A model generated the notes under the pieces. The model had not been told where the DNA came from and ran no database searches. It saw only the letters and a list, made by a program, of their open reading frames with translations. A stretch of 20,653 bases of DNA from an uncultured Bacilli bacterium (GTDB taxonomy: Bacteria; Bacillota_I; Bacilli_A; RF39; UBA660). The number at the start of each line of letters is the position of its first letter. Within the stretch, counting starts at the first letter, position 1. Made by a program: the position numbers and the translations under genes. The DNA is taken from NCBI GenBank assembly GCA_944333305.1, contig CALVKV010000008.1, forward strand, positions 1 to 20,653. Reading direction: 5' to 3'. Below, in pieces: positions 1 through 7,708 of the stretch.

Positions 1-905
1 TCTTTTGGTAATATTTTATCAAGTGCTTCACTAATTACTTCACTTGACTCTTCTAATTTTTCTTCTTCATCACTAGTTAATTTTATATTAATTACTTCCT
101 CTACTCCATTTTTACCTATAATACATGGTGTCGATATATAAACATCATAAGTTGTATTATAGTTTGATACTGGATAGACTTTCTTTAAATCATTTAAGAT
201 AACCAAAGTTAATTCTAAAAGACAAGCTGAAACTCCTTCACTAGTATAACCTTTATGCTTAACAATAACACCACCCATATTTCTTGTTTCATTTTCTAAT
301 TCTAACTTTTCATCAAGACTTAAAAATTGACTTAAATTTTCAAGACCTATATTAGCATTACTCCAAGCGACAAACTGACTATTACCATGTTCCCCTAAAA
401 CATAAACATTTATATCATTAGGCTTAACTTTAATCTTTTTACTAATTAAAGATTTAAGTCTTGCTGTATCAAGCATACAACCAGTACCAATTACTTTATT
501 AAAAGGATGATCTGTATAATAAGCGACTAATTCTGTTATAACGTCCAAAGGATTACAAGCAACTAAATATATACCTTTAAAACTAGTCTCTCTAAGATTA
601 TTTGTAATATCAACTATAATTTCATTAGCTTTCTCTAAATCAGCCATTCTATCATTTGTAGACTGAGTTACTCCTGCTGCTATTACAACTATATCAGCAT
701 CATCACAATCACTATAATTACCAATTTTTAAATTAATATTACTATTTCTATATACCAAAGATTGGGAAATATCAAGAACCTCTCCCTCGAGTTTTTCTTC
801 ATCTATATCAATTAAACTAATATCAAGAGCCATATCAGTTAAGCAAAGTTTCTTTAAATAACTAATACCAACATTGCCACAACCTATAATAACAATTTTC
901 TTCAT
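1..905 (-). CDS. L-2-hydroxyacid dehydrogenase (LDH/L-HicDH family), C-terminus cut by window edge
   Basis: NAD-dependent reduction of a 2-oxoacid to the L-2-hydroxyacid in the cytoplasm. I translated it by hand: 301 codons are visible, so only a few C-terminal residues are missing (the family has about 310-320). Visible motifs are the Rossmann loop GCGNVG (residues 8-13), the substrate loop QSTNDR (81-86) with the Arg, LDTAR (145-149) and catalytic His in GEHGNSQF (171-178). Gln at the start of the loop argues against malate dehydrogenase. The loop is one residue shorter than in classic lactate dehydrogenases. GEHGNSQFVAWS and KGYTSEGV recall L-2-hydroxyisocaproate dehydrogenase of lactobacilli, so the substrate may be a branched or larger 2-oxoacid. 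The ATG at 905 is preceded by an in-frame GTG at 908, which sits at a better distance (8 bases) from AAGGA, so the true start may be 908. Apparently monocistronic from the right. Confidence 0.9.
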   Translation of the reverse strand, partial: MKKIVIIGCGNVGISYLKKLCLTDMALDISLIDIDEEKLEGEVLDISQSLVYRNSNINLKIGNYSDCDDADIVVIAAGVTQSTNDRMADLEKANEIIVDITNNLRETSFKGIYLVACNPLDVITELVAYYTDHPFNKVIGTGCMLDTARLKSLISKKIKVKPNDINVYVLGEHGNSQFVAWSNANIGLENLSQFLSLDEKLELENETRNMGGVIVKHKGYTSEGVSACLLELTLVILNDLKKVYPVSNYNTTYDVYISTPCIIGKNGVEEVINIKLTSDEEEKLEESSEVISEALDKILPK

Positions 906-950
906 CACATCATCAATCCTTCTATTATTAGTCTATCACAGTTTTTAGTA

Positions 951-956
951 ATTATA
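951..956 (-). promoter_or_regulatory. Possible -10 box for the dehydrogenase gene
   Basis: TATAAT on the minus strand, about 45 bases before the dehydrogenase start. The best -35 at 17 bases is TTATTA, a poor match, and it falls in the loop and stem of the upstream terminator. It is offered only because the upstream terminator implies that the dehydrogenase needs its own promoter. Confidence 0.3.
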
Positions 957-985
957 AAGAAAAACACGCTTAATAATAACGTGTT
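953..985 (-). terminator. Rho-independent terminator after the Hip kinase module
   Basis: On the minus strand AACACG (985-980) pairs perfectly with CGTGTT (968-963) across an 11-base loop. It is followed directly by a T-rich run (TTTTCTTT). It lies 33 bases after the stop of the HIRAN gene and ends that transcription unit. Confidence 0.75.
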
Positions 986-1018
986 AAATTACAATACATC
1001 TTAAATTATATATTACTA

Positions 1019-1699
1019 TTAATCATTAAAAATTAATTTTACAAACACTGCAATGTCTTCATCTTTAATTTTACTTTTCAAATTCAATCCTTGAATCATT
1101 GCAGAATACTTTACATTATTTTTTAATAAATCAGAAAGTTGTTTAGAATAATATCTTGGCACATATCCCAAATGATATTTCTTATTACCTTTGTTAAGAA
1201 CAACTTTGATAGCATACTTATCGTATACATTTTCTGGATCTAACTCCAATGCCAATCTGTCATTAATATTCAATAATTTTGAACATTTTTTCATATCTGG
1301 ACAATGCCCAGTAGCCGCAACATCAAACTGTACTTTAACTTTGTCAAAAGCTGGAACAAATTCATAATTATCTGTAATTAATCTACCTTTTGTTGCCTTT
1401 AAAATTTCTAATTTAGTAGAACTTTTCTCTAAACCATAAGTATTTAAAATTTCTAAATAATCAGGTCTAGATGGATTAGGTAATCTTGTTTCAATATTTG
1501 CAAACAATTCCTCACTGCTATACACATTATTAATATTTTCAAACCCTGGGAAAAAATCAAATCCAGCCTTCTTAGCGTCATTTAATTCTGGATTGACATA
1601 TTTGAAAACATATTTATCATCATTATAAGTAAGAATACCAATTTTATATCTTCTTCTAGTCTTAGGGTGTTTCCAAATTAACCACATTTCATTATTCAT
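1019..1699 (-). CDS. HipS-like + HIRAN domain protein, putative partner/antitoxin of the Hip kinase
   Basis: 226 residues, cytoplasmic, no membrane segment. Residues 1-90 resemble the N-subdomain-1 of HipA / HipS: MWLIW..KTRRRYKIGILTY, then YSSEELFANIETRLPNPSRPDY. Residues about 122-210 form a HIRAN domain, with LELDPENVYDKYAIKV (151-166) and LGYVPRYYSKQLSDLL (177-192). HIRAN domains bind DNA ends in characterised eukaryotic proteins. HipS-HIRAN proteins encoded beside Hip kinases have been described as putative antitoxins in a published phylogeny of HipA homologues. The start is the ATG at 1699, served by AGAGG eight bases upstream; an in-frame GTG at 1708 overlaps that ribosome binding site and is unlikely. 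It overlaps the kinase stop by 8 bases (ATGAATAA), so translation is probably coupled. The role as antitoxin is inferred from context. Confidence 0.85.
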   Translation of the reverse strand: MNNEMWLIWKHPKTRRRYKIGILTYNDDKYVFKYVNPELNDAKKAGFDFFPGFENINNVYSSEELFANIETRLPNPSRPDYLEILNTYGLEKSSTKLEILKATKGRLITDNYEFVPAFDKVKVQFDVAATGHCPDMKKCSKLLNINDRLALELDPENVYDKYAIKVVLNKGNKKYHLGYVPRYYSKQLSDLLKNNVKYSAMIQGLNLKSKIKDEDIAVFVKLIFND

Positions 1700-2564
1700 T
1701 TTTATCACCTCTAATTAAATTTATAAGTATATCTCGTCTTTTTTCCAAATATTCAATTATTTTTTCTTTATGCTTATAAGTTAACAAATCATCTGGTATC
1801 TTATTAACTATATTTATTATAGTTTTATTTGTCAATTTTTGCAAATTATTTATTTCATAATTAAGAATATCATGATAATCCTTATTCAAATACTCTATCA
1901 ATTCAAAATGCTTATATTGACTCTTATTATTTTCTTTATATATTATCACTTTACTGCGTCTAATATATGCATCAAAGTTTTTTTTGCCATTATAAAATTG
2001 TTCTGCAAATATATCATTTCTAAATTCTTTTAGTAAACTACAACCATTATCATAAAGAGGAGAAATTGTATATTTATTATTTTTCTTTTTTATACCCCGA
2101 TTTTCTTCATGACGATCTTGTTCACCTACCAATGCATCAAATAACATTATTTTTATAAAATCATTAAATAAACTTAAATCTAATCCATCAAGTATAGCTT
2201 TTATATTTGAAATAGTATAAAACTTCGATCTTTGTTTATCATTAATATTCAAATATGCAACAGCATCCATATGCTCAGTACTATTAGGATTAACAAATAA
2301 ATAATTCAATATTCCTAAATTACCATTATCATCTTTAGCAAGCTCAATTCTTGCACAATTATATTCAAGGACTTTTGCAATTTCATAACATAACTTTTCT
2401 GAACAAGATTCACTGACAATATAACCTTCTCCTTGATATTTAAAAAATGCATAATTACCATGATGATCAACTACCAATTTCTTTTCTCTTTTACCTTTAG
2501 CATTATAATTATCCTCTAACACTTCAAAGTCTTTATTCAATAATTTAACAGGGTATTTTCGCAT
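1692..2564 (-). CDS. HipA-like core Ser/Thr kinase (CtkA/Hip family)
   Basis: 290 residues, cytoplasmic. Visible kinase elements are a probable ATP-binding Lys in AFFKYQ (Lys42), the catalytic loop GEQDRHEEN (147-155, Asp150 with Asn155) and the metal-binding YDNG (171-174). HipA itself has about 440 residues with an extra N-terminal subdomain. That part is absent here and seems to be supplied by the next gene, whose N-terminus is HipS-like. Known Hip kinases phosphorylate translation targets such as aminoacyl-tRNA synthetases; the target here is unknown. No HTH (HipB-like) gene is present, so autoregulation must work differently, perhaps through the HIRAN protein. ATG at 2564 is preceded by GTGAGGTG at a good distance and an extended -10 promoter. 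Kinase family confidence is high; a toxin role is inferred. Confidence 0.87.
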   Translation of the reverse strand: MRKYPVKLLNKDFEVLEDNYNAKGKREKKLVVDHHGNYAFFKYQGEGYIVSESCSEKLCYEIAKVLEYNCARIELAKDDNGNLGILNYLFVNPNSTEHMDAVAYLNINDKQRSKFYTISNIKAILDGLDLSLFNDFIKIMLFDALVGEQDRHEENRGIKKKNNKYTISPLYDNGCSLLKEFRNDIFAEQFYNGKKNFDAYIRRSKVIIYKENNKSQYKHFELIEYLNKDYHDILNYEINNLQKLTNKTIINIVNKIPDDLLTYKHKEKIIEYLEKRRDILINLIRGDKNE

Positions 2565-2589
2565 AATTGCACCTCACTTGATACAATCA

Positions 2590-2598
2590 ATTATATCA
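2590..2598 (-). promoter_or_regulatory. Extended -10 promoter of the Hip kinase operon
   Basis: TGATATAAT on the minus strand is a perfect extended -10 (TGN-TATAAT), 25 bases before the kinase ATG. No good -35 is seen at 16-18 bases; TTGTAT lies 20 bases upstream. The AT-only stretch between 2600 and 2617 just upstream contains a 10-base palindrome. Confidence 0.55.
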
Positions 2599-2623
2599 TA
2601 TATTATTTAAATATAATACAATT

Positions 2624-3937
2624 TTAAACATCTTTACTTTTAAAAGCTTTAAAGAATTTACTCCATACCTTCTCATTAGAATAATTAAGTATTCCTACTT
2701 TATATACTCTAATACCGAAATGTAATATCAAGTAAATAAATAAAATTAAGACAACAATAGAAATAATTATATCAACTATACCAATTTCTCCCATCATATA
2801 AAGACTAGGGCTAACAAATGATGATAAGAAAGGTACATATGAAAGTATTCTAATCAAAATAGAACCATTAAACATACCAGCCATCATTGCTAAATAATAG
2901 CCCCCTAAAGAGATAAAAACAAGCGGTGTCTGTAGTTGACTAAAGTCTTCCATATTAACAGTCATAGAAGCAAGTATACCTGCTACAATTGAATAAGCTA
3001 AGAAAGATAAAACTATTAATATTAAAGTAAGGGGAATTACATAAACTAATTTTTCAATAAATCCCGCTGCTACTAAACTATCAAAAATAGAAGTAACATC
3101 ACTTGGTAAAGCTAATCCATTACTTAACATATTAGTACTTATTAAAAAGCCTATAACAGTATAAACTACTAAGAGTACTCCTTGTAAAATAACAAATATA
3201 TTACTAGCAAGTATTTTAGACATTAAATGCTGTTTAGGAGAAACATTAGAAATAATTATTTCCATACTACGAGTTGTTTTTTCTTCACAAATCTCTCCTC
3301 CTACCATCTGAATTAATATCATTGTTAACATAAAGAATGGTAAAATAATCGTTGGAAAAACACTACTCATAATAAGCCCCATATTCTCATCAACACTATT
3401 TTCTTCATTAAGAGCTACTCTTGTTATAGAAACAGGACTAGAAATATTATTTAAAACATTAGGATCTATATTATTAACAGCCATACCAATACTAGTCTTA
3501 GTAGAATTTAATCCCTGTGATATAACTTGGTAAGTTAAAGTATCTATTTTCTCATTAGAAACAACTTCTGCTGTTAAATACTCATCTTCACTACTATTTA
3601 ACTCTATTAAGATCTCATCATCTTTTAAATCTTCTTCTAAAGTTTCTAAAGACTCATTACTTTCCGTAACAGATATTCTAAGGTCTTCTTCATCATTTAA
3701 ACTACTAGCATAACTTTCTAAATTTTGTTTAAGTAAAGAATAACTATTAGTATTATTATCAATAACAATTATATTAGTCTTACTATCAAAATCTCCTCCA
3801 AAGAAAGTTACAAGAGAATTAATATTTAAAAGTAAAATTATCGCTACTGCAAGTATTATATTAGTAATAACAAACCATTTAGATTTAACCTTTTTTCTTA
3901 AGCTAACTTTAGTAAGGTACCAAAACTTCTTATTCAT
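2624..3937 (-). CDS. ABC-2 type exporter permease (NatB/YhaP-like)
   Basis: 437 residues. One N-terminal membrane segment (about residues 20-45) is followed by a roughly 150-residue acidic extracytoplasmic region. A C-terminal block of five or six membrane segments starts near the GGEICEEKTTRSMEIIISNVSP stretch, split here only by its loop. This order is typical of NatB/YhaP permeases, which pair with a NatA-type ATPase. Substrate unknown; family members have been linked to sodium export or to peptide or lipid export. ATG at 3937 is preceded by AGGTGG at 5 bases and is preferred to an in-frame GTG at 3946. It overlaps the ATPase stop by 8 bases (ATGAATAA), so the two subunits are probably translationally coupled. 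Confidence 0.85.
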   Translation of the reverse strand: MNKKFWYLTKVSLRKKVKSKWFVITNIILAVAIILLLNINSLVTFFGGDFDSKTNIIVIDNNTNSYSLLKQNLESYASSLNDEEDLRISVTESNESLETLEEDLKDDEILIELNSSEDEYLTAEVVSNEKIDTLTYQVISQGLNSTKTSIGMAVNNIDPNVLNNISSPVSITRVALNEENSVDENMGLIMSSVFPTIILPFFMLTMILIQMVGGEICEEKTTRSMEIIISNVSPKQHLMSKILASNIFVILQGVLLVVYTVIGFLISTNMLSNGLALPSDVTSIFDSLVAAGFIEKLVYVIPLTLILIVLSFLAYSIVAGILASMTVNMEDFSQLQTPLVFISLGGYYLAMMAGMFNGSILIRILSYVPFLSSFVSPSLYMMGEIGIVDIIISIVVLILFIYLILHFGIRVYKVGILNYSNEKVWSKFFKAFKSKDV

Positions 3938-4826
3938 GAATACCACCTACTTTCGCAATAAAGATTTCATTTAGTGTAGGCTCTACTACATCATATTTAG
4001 TGATATTAGAGTTTTTAACTAAAGAAAATATCTTAGGAGCAATATCTCTAGATTCTACTTTTACTTCTATTTCTCCTTTTACTTTAGAAACACTTATTAC
4101 ACCTTTTATTTTTTCTATTTCATCAAGTGGTAAATCTTCTCCTCTTAACATAACATTTTTAATACCAAATTCATTTTTTATAGTTTTTAAATCTCCACTT
4201 ACAACCGGATGTCCTTTTACTAGAATAACTAACTTCTCACAAAAATCTTCAATATATTCCATCTGATGTGAAGAAAAAATAATAGAACAACCTTCTTTTT
4301 GTAAATCATATATAGCATCTTTCATCATCTTAACATTAATAGGATCAAGTCCTGTAAAAGGCTCATCAAGTATCAATAGTTTAGGATGATTAATAATAGC
4401 TGAAATAAATTGAATCTTTTGTTGATTACCTTTAGATAGTTCTTTAATCTTTCTATTTTTATAACTAGTAATCTCAAACTTTTCTAACCATTTATCTATA
4501 TCTTTTTCAAGTAACTTTTCATCAAGTCCTTTTAAAACTCCATAAAATTTTAATTGTTCTAACACTGTAAGTTTAGTAAGCAAACTTCTCTCTTCTGTTA
4601 CAAAACCAATCTCATCAGTCAAACTATAATCAATTTTTTTACCATCAAGTAAAACTTCACCACTACTAGCTTCAATTAATCCCATAATAATTCTAAAAGT
4701 AGTAGTTTTACCTGCTCCATTTTCACCTAATAATCCAAATATTTCTCCATCTTTAACAGTAAAAGACAAATTATCAACTGCCCTATTATTTCCATAATAT
4801 TTTGTAATATGTTTAACTTCAAGCAT
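3930..4826 (-). CDS. ABC exporter ATP-binding protein (NatA/YhaQ-like)
   Basis: 298 residues, cytoplasmic face of the membrane; energises the overlapping permease. Walker A GENGAGKT (34-41), signature LSKGN (130-134), Walker B LLILDE (150-155) followed by PFTGLDP, and switch His187 in SSHQ are all intact. A C-terminal accessory region of about 80 residues (after 215) with alternating beta strands is typical of NatA/YhaQ-like ATPases and is absent from simpler DrrA-like ones. ATG at 4826 has AGGGTG at 5 bases. Only 13 bases separate it from the SMR-like gene, so it probably belongs to the same transcript as the glycosylation genes, although no functional link is evident. Confidence 0.88.
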   Translation of the reverse strand: MLEVKHITKYYGNNRAVDNLSFTVKDGEIFGLLGENGAGKTTTFRIIMGLIEASSGEVLLDGKKIDYSLTDEIGFVTEERSLLTKLTVLEQLKFYGVLKGLDEKLLEKDIDKWLEKFEITSYKNRKIKELSKGNQQKIQFISAIINHPKLLILDEPFTGLDPINVKMMKDAIYDLQKEGCSIIFSSHQMEYIEDFCEKLVILVKGHPVVSGDLKTIKNEFGIKNVMLRGEDLPLDEIEKIKGVISVSKVKGEIEVKVESRDIAPKIFSLVKNSNITKYDVVEPTLNEIFIAKVGGIHE

Positions 4827-4839
4827 AAAATCACCCTAT

Positions 4840-5193
4840 TTATTTTTTTATAATAATCATCAATATCCCTAAAAGTATTAAAGAAGAACCAATTAATTTA
4901 TAAACTGTAAATTGTTCTTTAAAAAATATGAAAGCTGTAATCATCAAAAGAACGTAAACTAAACCAACAGTTAATGGAGAAATTATTGATAAATCATATT
5001 TACTAAGTAAAACTGTATAGAAAAAGAAACTCAATGCATATAAACCAAACCCTAGAAATGTCAAAAGAGAAATAGGCATATTTACAATTGGTAATGTAAA
5101 TAAAGCTTTAGCAGACTCAGAAGAGCCAAATTTTAAAAGCGTAGAACCACTAACAGAAAAAAACACATAAAATATAACATAAATCCAGTTCAT
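4840..5193 (-). CDS. Small four-helix membrane protein, SMR/ArnE-like, probable lipid-linked sugar flippase subunit
   Basis: 117 residues with four predicted membrane segments, the size and layout of small multidrug resistance (SMR) and ArnE/ArnF-like proteins. The first helix has SGSTLLKFG, matching the SMR pattern, but the conserved acidic residue that couples multidrug export to protons (Glu14 of EmrE) is replaced by Ser13. A drug pump is therefore unlikely. Its ATG overlaps the stop of the Gfo/Idh gene by one base (TAATG), so it is co-translated with sugar genes. With a DPM1-like GT2 three genes upstream, I infer that it flips a polyprenyl-phosphate-linked sugar. A dimeric or heterodimeric assembly would be expected, and no second subunit is seen. 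Confidence 0.75.
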   Translation of the reverse strand: MNWIYVIFYVFFSVSGSTLLKFGSSESAKALFTLPIVNMPISLLTFLGFGLYALSFFFYTVLLSKYDLSIISPLTVGLVYVLLMITAFIFFKEQFTVYKLIGSSLILLGILMIIIKK

Positions 5194-6263
5194 TATCTCT
5201 TATTCGCCTTTTCTACTATTTCATTCATTGATTCTACTGTACTTCTACCTGCTTCTCCACTCATATACTCATCTACATCTCTTGTTCTAACTGCATTAAT
5301 AAATTTCTCTAAAATATCTTCATGACCATATAACAAATTACCTGTAATCATTTTAAAACCATTCTTTACAAAACGTCCCCAATATTGGAAAGTCTTAGAA
5401 ATATCATTTTTTAAAATGTCTTTACTATAATGCTCATTATCAGTTGGTAAATCTACAACTATATCCCTAAATAAATCATAATTAATAATTCTATTTTCAA
5501 AATTAATAACATAATTCCATTCACACACTGGAGAATTAAAATTCAAAAACATATGAACCGGAACTTTACCTGCCATAGCATCTACACTTAGCATCATAGG
5601 TGTAGCATCTTTCTTATCTTTATTATAAATAGCATGAACATCTTCAATCTTCAAATCTCCGCCATGACGCTTTAAAAGATAAATAAAATGTGCTGCTTCA
5701 TCATAAAATAAACCTAATGGCAATTCGTTATACCAACTTGGTAATCGTCTATTACGATTAGTAAATTGTACTTCTGTAATAGAAACAATTTCTCCATATT
5801 TTTTTTCTTCGATTATTTTATTAATTTTTTTCATACCACTTGTATAATTAAAATTATGTACTACATTAAAAATTAAATTATTCTTTTTAGCTAATTTAAT
5901 TAATTCATCAGCTTCTTTAACATTCATTGTCATTGGCTTTTCTACTAAAACATCTTTTTTTAAAGTAAGAGCCATTTTAGCAAGTGGATAATGTTGTTGT
6001 GGTGGTGTTCCAATAACTACAGCATCTACAGCCTTAAACCAATCACATTTCTTTACCTTTTCTATATCATTTTTAGGATCATTTACTAAAAGGCCATGTT
6101 CAATATTATTCTTTTTACAAGTTGAATCTAGTTTACCTTGAACATCACTAATAACCCCTACTATATTTACGTCTTTTAATTTTCTTAAAGCTGGAATATG
6201 TCTAGTATTAGTAATATTTCCTCCACCAATTACACATACATTTATTATTTTATTATCTTTCAT
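5193..6263 (-). CDS. Gfo/Idh/MocA family NAD(P)-dependent sugar oxidoreductase
   Basis: 356 residues, cytoplasmic. The N-terminal Rossmann fold has VIGGGNI (11-17), and VEKPMT (107-112) is the family's EKP motif that supplies a catalytic Lys. A likely catalytic histidine lies in FYDEAAHF (His192). Family members oxidise or reduce sugars, inositols or nucleotide sugars. A role in making a modified sugar (keto, dehydro or similar) for the neighbouring glycosyltransferases is inferred from position only. ATG at 6263 has GGAG at 7 bases and overlaps the GT4 stop by 11 bases. The last codons overlap the next ATG, so the block GT4-oxidoreductase-flippase is very tightly coupled. Confidence 0.88.
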   Translation of the reverse strand: MKDNKIINVCVIGGGNITNTRHIPALRKLKDVNIVGVISDVQGKLDSTCKKNNIEHGLLVNDPKNDIEKVKKCDWFKAVDAVVIGTPPQQHYPLAKMALTLKKDVLVEKPMTMNVKEADELIKLAKKNNLIFNVVHNFNYTSGMKKINKIIEEKKYGEIVSITEVQFTNRNRRLPSWYNELPLGLFYDEAAHFIYLLKRHGGDLKIEDVHAIYNKDKKDATPMMLSVDAMAGKVPVHMFLNFNSPVCEWNYVINFENRIINYDLFRDIVVDLPTDNEHYSKDILKNDISKTFQYWGRFVKNGFKMITGNLLYGHEDILEKFINAVRTRDVDEYMSGEAGRSTVESMNEIVEKANKR

Positions 6264-7386
6264 TTTCTAACTCCTTTTCTATTGATTTTGCGGTTTGTTT
6301 CCATGTAAATTTTTGGATAATACGTCTATGAATGTTTTCTTTCAACTCATTCATCTTATCCTTATTTTCCAAAAGATAATTCATTTTTTTAATTAAATCA
6401 TCAACATTTTCCTCTACAATCAAACCAACATTATTATTATTGATTACTTCTTTAGTACCACCACGATCTGTTGCAATAACTGCACATTTCATAACACCTG
6501 CTTCCAAAATAGAAGTAGGTAAACCTTCAGGATACATAGAAGGATGAACAAACATATCAGTCTTAACACATAAATTCATTACTTCTTCATAATTAAGTTT
6601 ACCTAAGAAATGAATACTAGAATCAGTATACTTATTTTTTAAACCATCTAAAAGTGGTCCATCTCCTGCTACATAAAGCTCTATATTAGAATATTTTTTT
6701 CTTAAATCTACAAAAGCATCAAGTAAATTTAAAATACCTTTTTCTTTAATAATTCTGCCTATATAACTTATTATAATAGTATCGCCATTATCAACTTTTT
6801 TATAGAATTCATCATAAACCTTATCATCTATAGCATTATAAAAAACTCCAGATGCTTTAATATCAAAATGTTTTAACCACTTATTACATCTTTTAGAAAC
6901 TCCATAAAATTTAGGATTATATTTCTTAATTTTCTTTGTTAAATAATGTTCATATAAAGAGCCAAAATAGTCAAGCACTTTATTGCCTATACTTATATGA
7001 TTACTACTATGATCAATAATATATAAAGGGCATTTTTTCTCTTTACTGATTACAGCACCTAAAATACTAGTTTGATAATATCTTGTATTACATATAACAT
7101 AGTCAATTTTTTCTTTTCTTATATCTTCTAATAAACTCTTATATTCTTTGTTTTTATGTAAAAATGGATAACGATTTTTACATAAAGAATAAACTGGCAA
7201 GCGATAAACTTTAATGCCATCTAACTCTTCCTTATTAGGATAATTATTATCATTAGTTGTAACTATTATAATATTGTAATCTTTTTTTAATATTTCTACT
7301 ACTTTACTTGTATACCTTTCTACCCCCCCTAAATGAGGAATATAAAAGCCATTAAAGAAAGCAATAGTTTTTTTACTTTTTTTCAT
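6253..7386 (-). CDS. GT4 family glycosyltransferase (GT-B fold)
   Basis: 377 residues, cytoplasmic or membrane-associated. The N-terminal acceptor domain carries GGVERY (20-25). The C-terminal donor domain has SYIGRIIKEKG (207-217), AGDGP (240-244) and the EX7E pair Glu287 and Glu295 in EGLPTSILEAG, which hold the nucleotide sugar in retaining GT4 enzymes. It probably transfers a hexose or similar sugar to a lipid-linked or polymer acceptor; specificity cannot be read. ATG at 7386 has AAGGAG at 7 bases and overlaps the DUF2304 gene by 14 bases. Confidence 0.9.
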   Translation of the reverse strand: MKKSKKTIAFFNGFYIPHLGGVERYTSKVVEILKKDYNIIIVTTNDNNYPNKEELDGIKVYRLPVYSLCKNRYPFLHKNKEYKSLLEDIRKEKIDYVICNTRYYQTSILGAVISKEKKCPLYIIDHSSNHISIGNKVLDYFGSLYEHYLTKKIKKYNPKFYGVSKRCNKWLKHFDIKASGVFYNAIDDKVYDEFYKKVDNGDTIIISYIGRIIKEKGILNLLDAFVDLRKKYSNIELYVAGDGPLLDGLKNKYTDSSIHFLGKLNYEEVMNLCVKTDMFVHPSMYPEGLPTSILEAGVMKCAVIATDRGGTKEVINNNNVGLIVEENVDDLIKKMNYLLENKDKMNELKENIHRRIIQKFTWKQTAKSIEKELENER

Positions 7387-7708
7387 CTTCTTTCTCCTTC
7401 AATATTGCTATGTTTTGAGCAAGTTCTATTATTTTTTCTTGTTGTTCAGCAATCCTTTTACTATTTCTAAAATTAACAAAAACTAAAAAGATGATACAAA
7501 ATACTAAAAACAATGTTGGTGGATACTCAACCCCAAAAAACTTAGCAATAAAATCTATTGAATATGGAAAAATTGATAAAAGTAACATCAAAAAAGCTGC
7601 CACCATCCAAAAGAAACTCTCTTTAACAGAAAACTTACGTTTTCTAACAACACTACCTATATAAATAATACATAAAATAGCAATTATAATGAAATAGATA
7701 TTATTCAT
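7373..7708 (-). CDS. DUF2304 small membrane protein
   Basis: 111 residues: three membrane segments (about 3-20, 30-50, 62-82), then a charged cytoplasmic tail predicted as a coiled coil (82-111, AEQQEKIIELAQNIAILKE). This is the pattern of the DUF2304 family, commonly found beside DPM1-like GT2 genes as here. Function is not established. It may anchor or assist the GT2 or act in moving the lipid-linked product. It overlaps the GT2 stop by 8 bases (ATGAATAA), which supports a stoichiometric partnership. Confidence 0.8.
   Translation of the reverse strand: MNNIYFIIIAILCIIYIGSVVRKRKFSVKESFFWMVAAFLMLLLSIFPYSIDFIAKFFGVEYPPTLFLVFCIIFLVFVNFRNSKRIAEQQEKIIELAQNIAILKEKEDEKK

Noticed and set aside
1839..2033. 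Plus-strand open frame of 64 codons inside the kinase gene
   Set aside because: Low-complexity Ile/Phe-rich product with no ribosome binding site, fully antisense to a well-supported kinase gene.
2600..2617. AT-only near-palindrome upstream of the kinase promoter as a possible operator
   Set aside because: Only the central 10 bases (TATTTAAATA) are truly symmetric. Such palindromes are expected by chance in DNA this AT-rich.
4000..4266. Plus-strand open frame of 88 codons inside the NatA-like ATPase
   Set aside because: Antisense shadow of a conserved ATPase; Ser/Thr/Phe-rich product with no recognisable domain.
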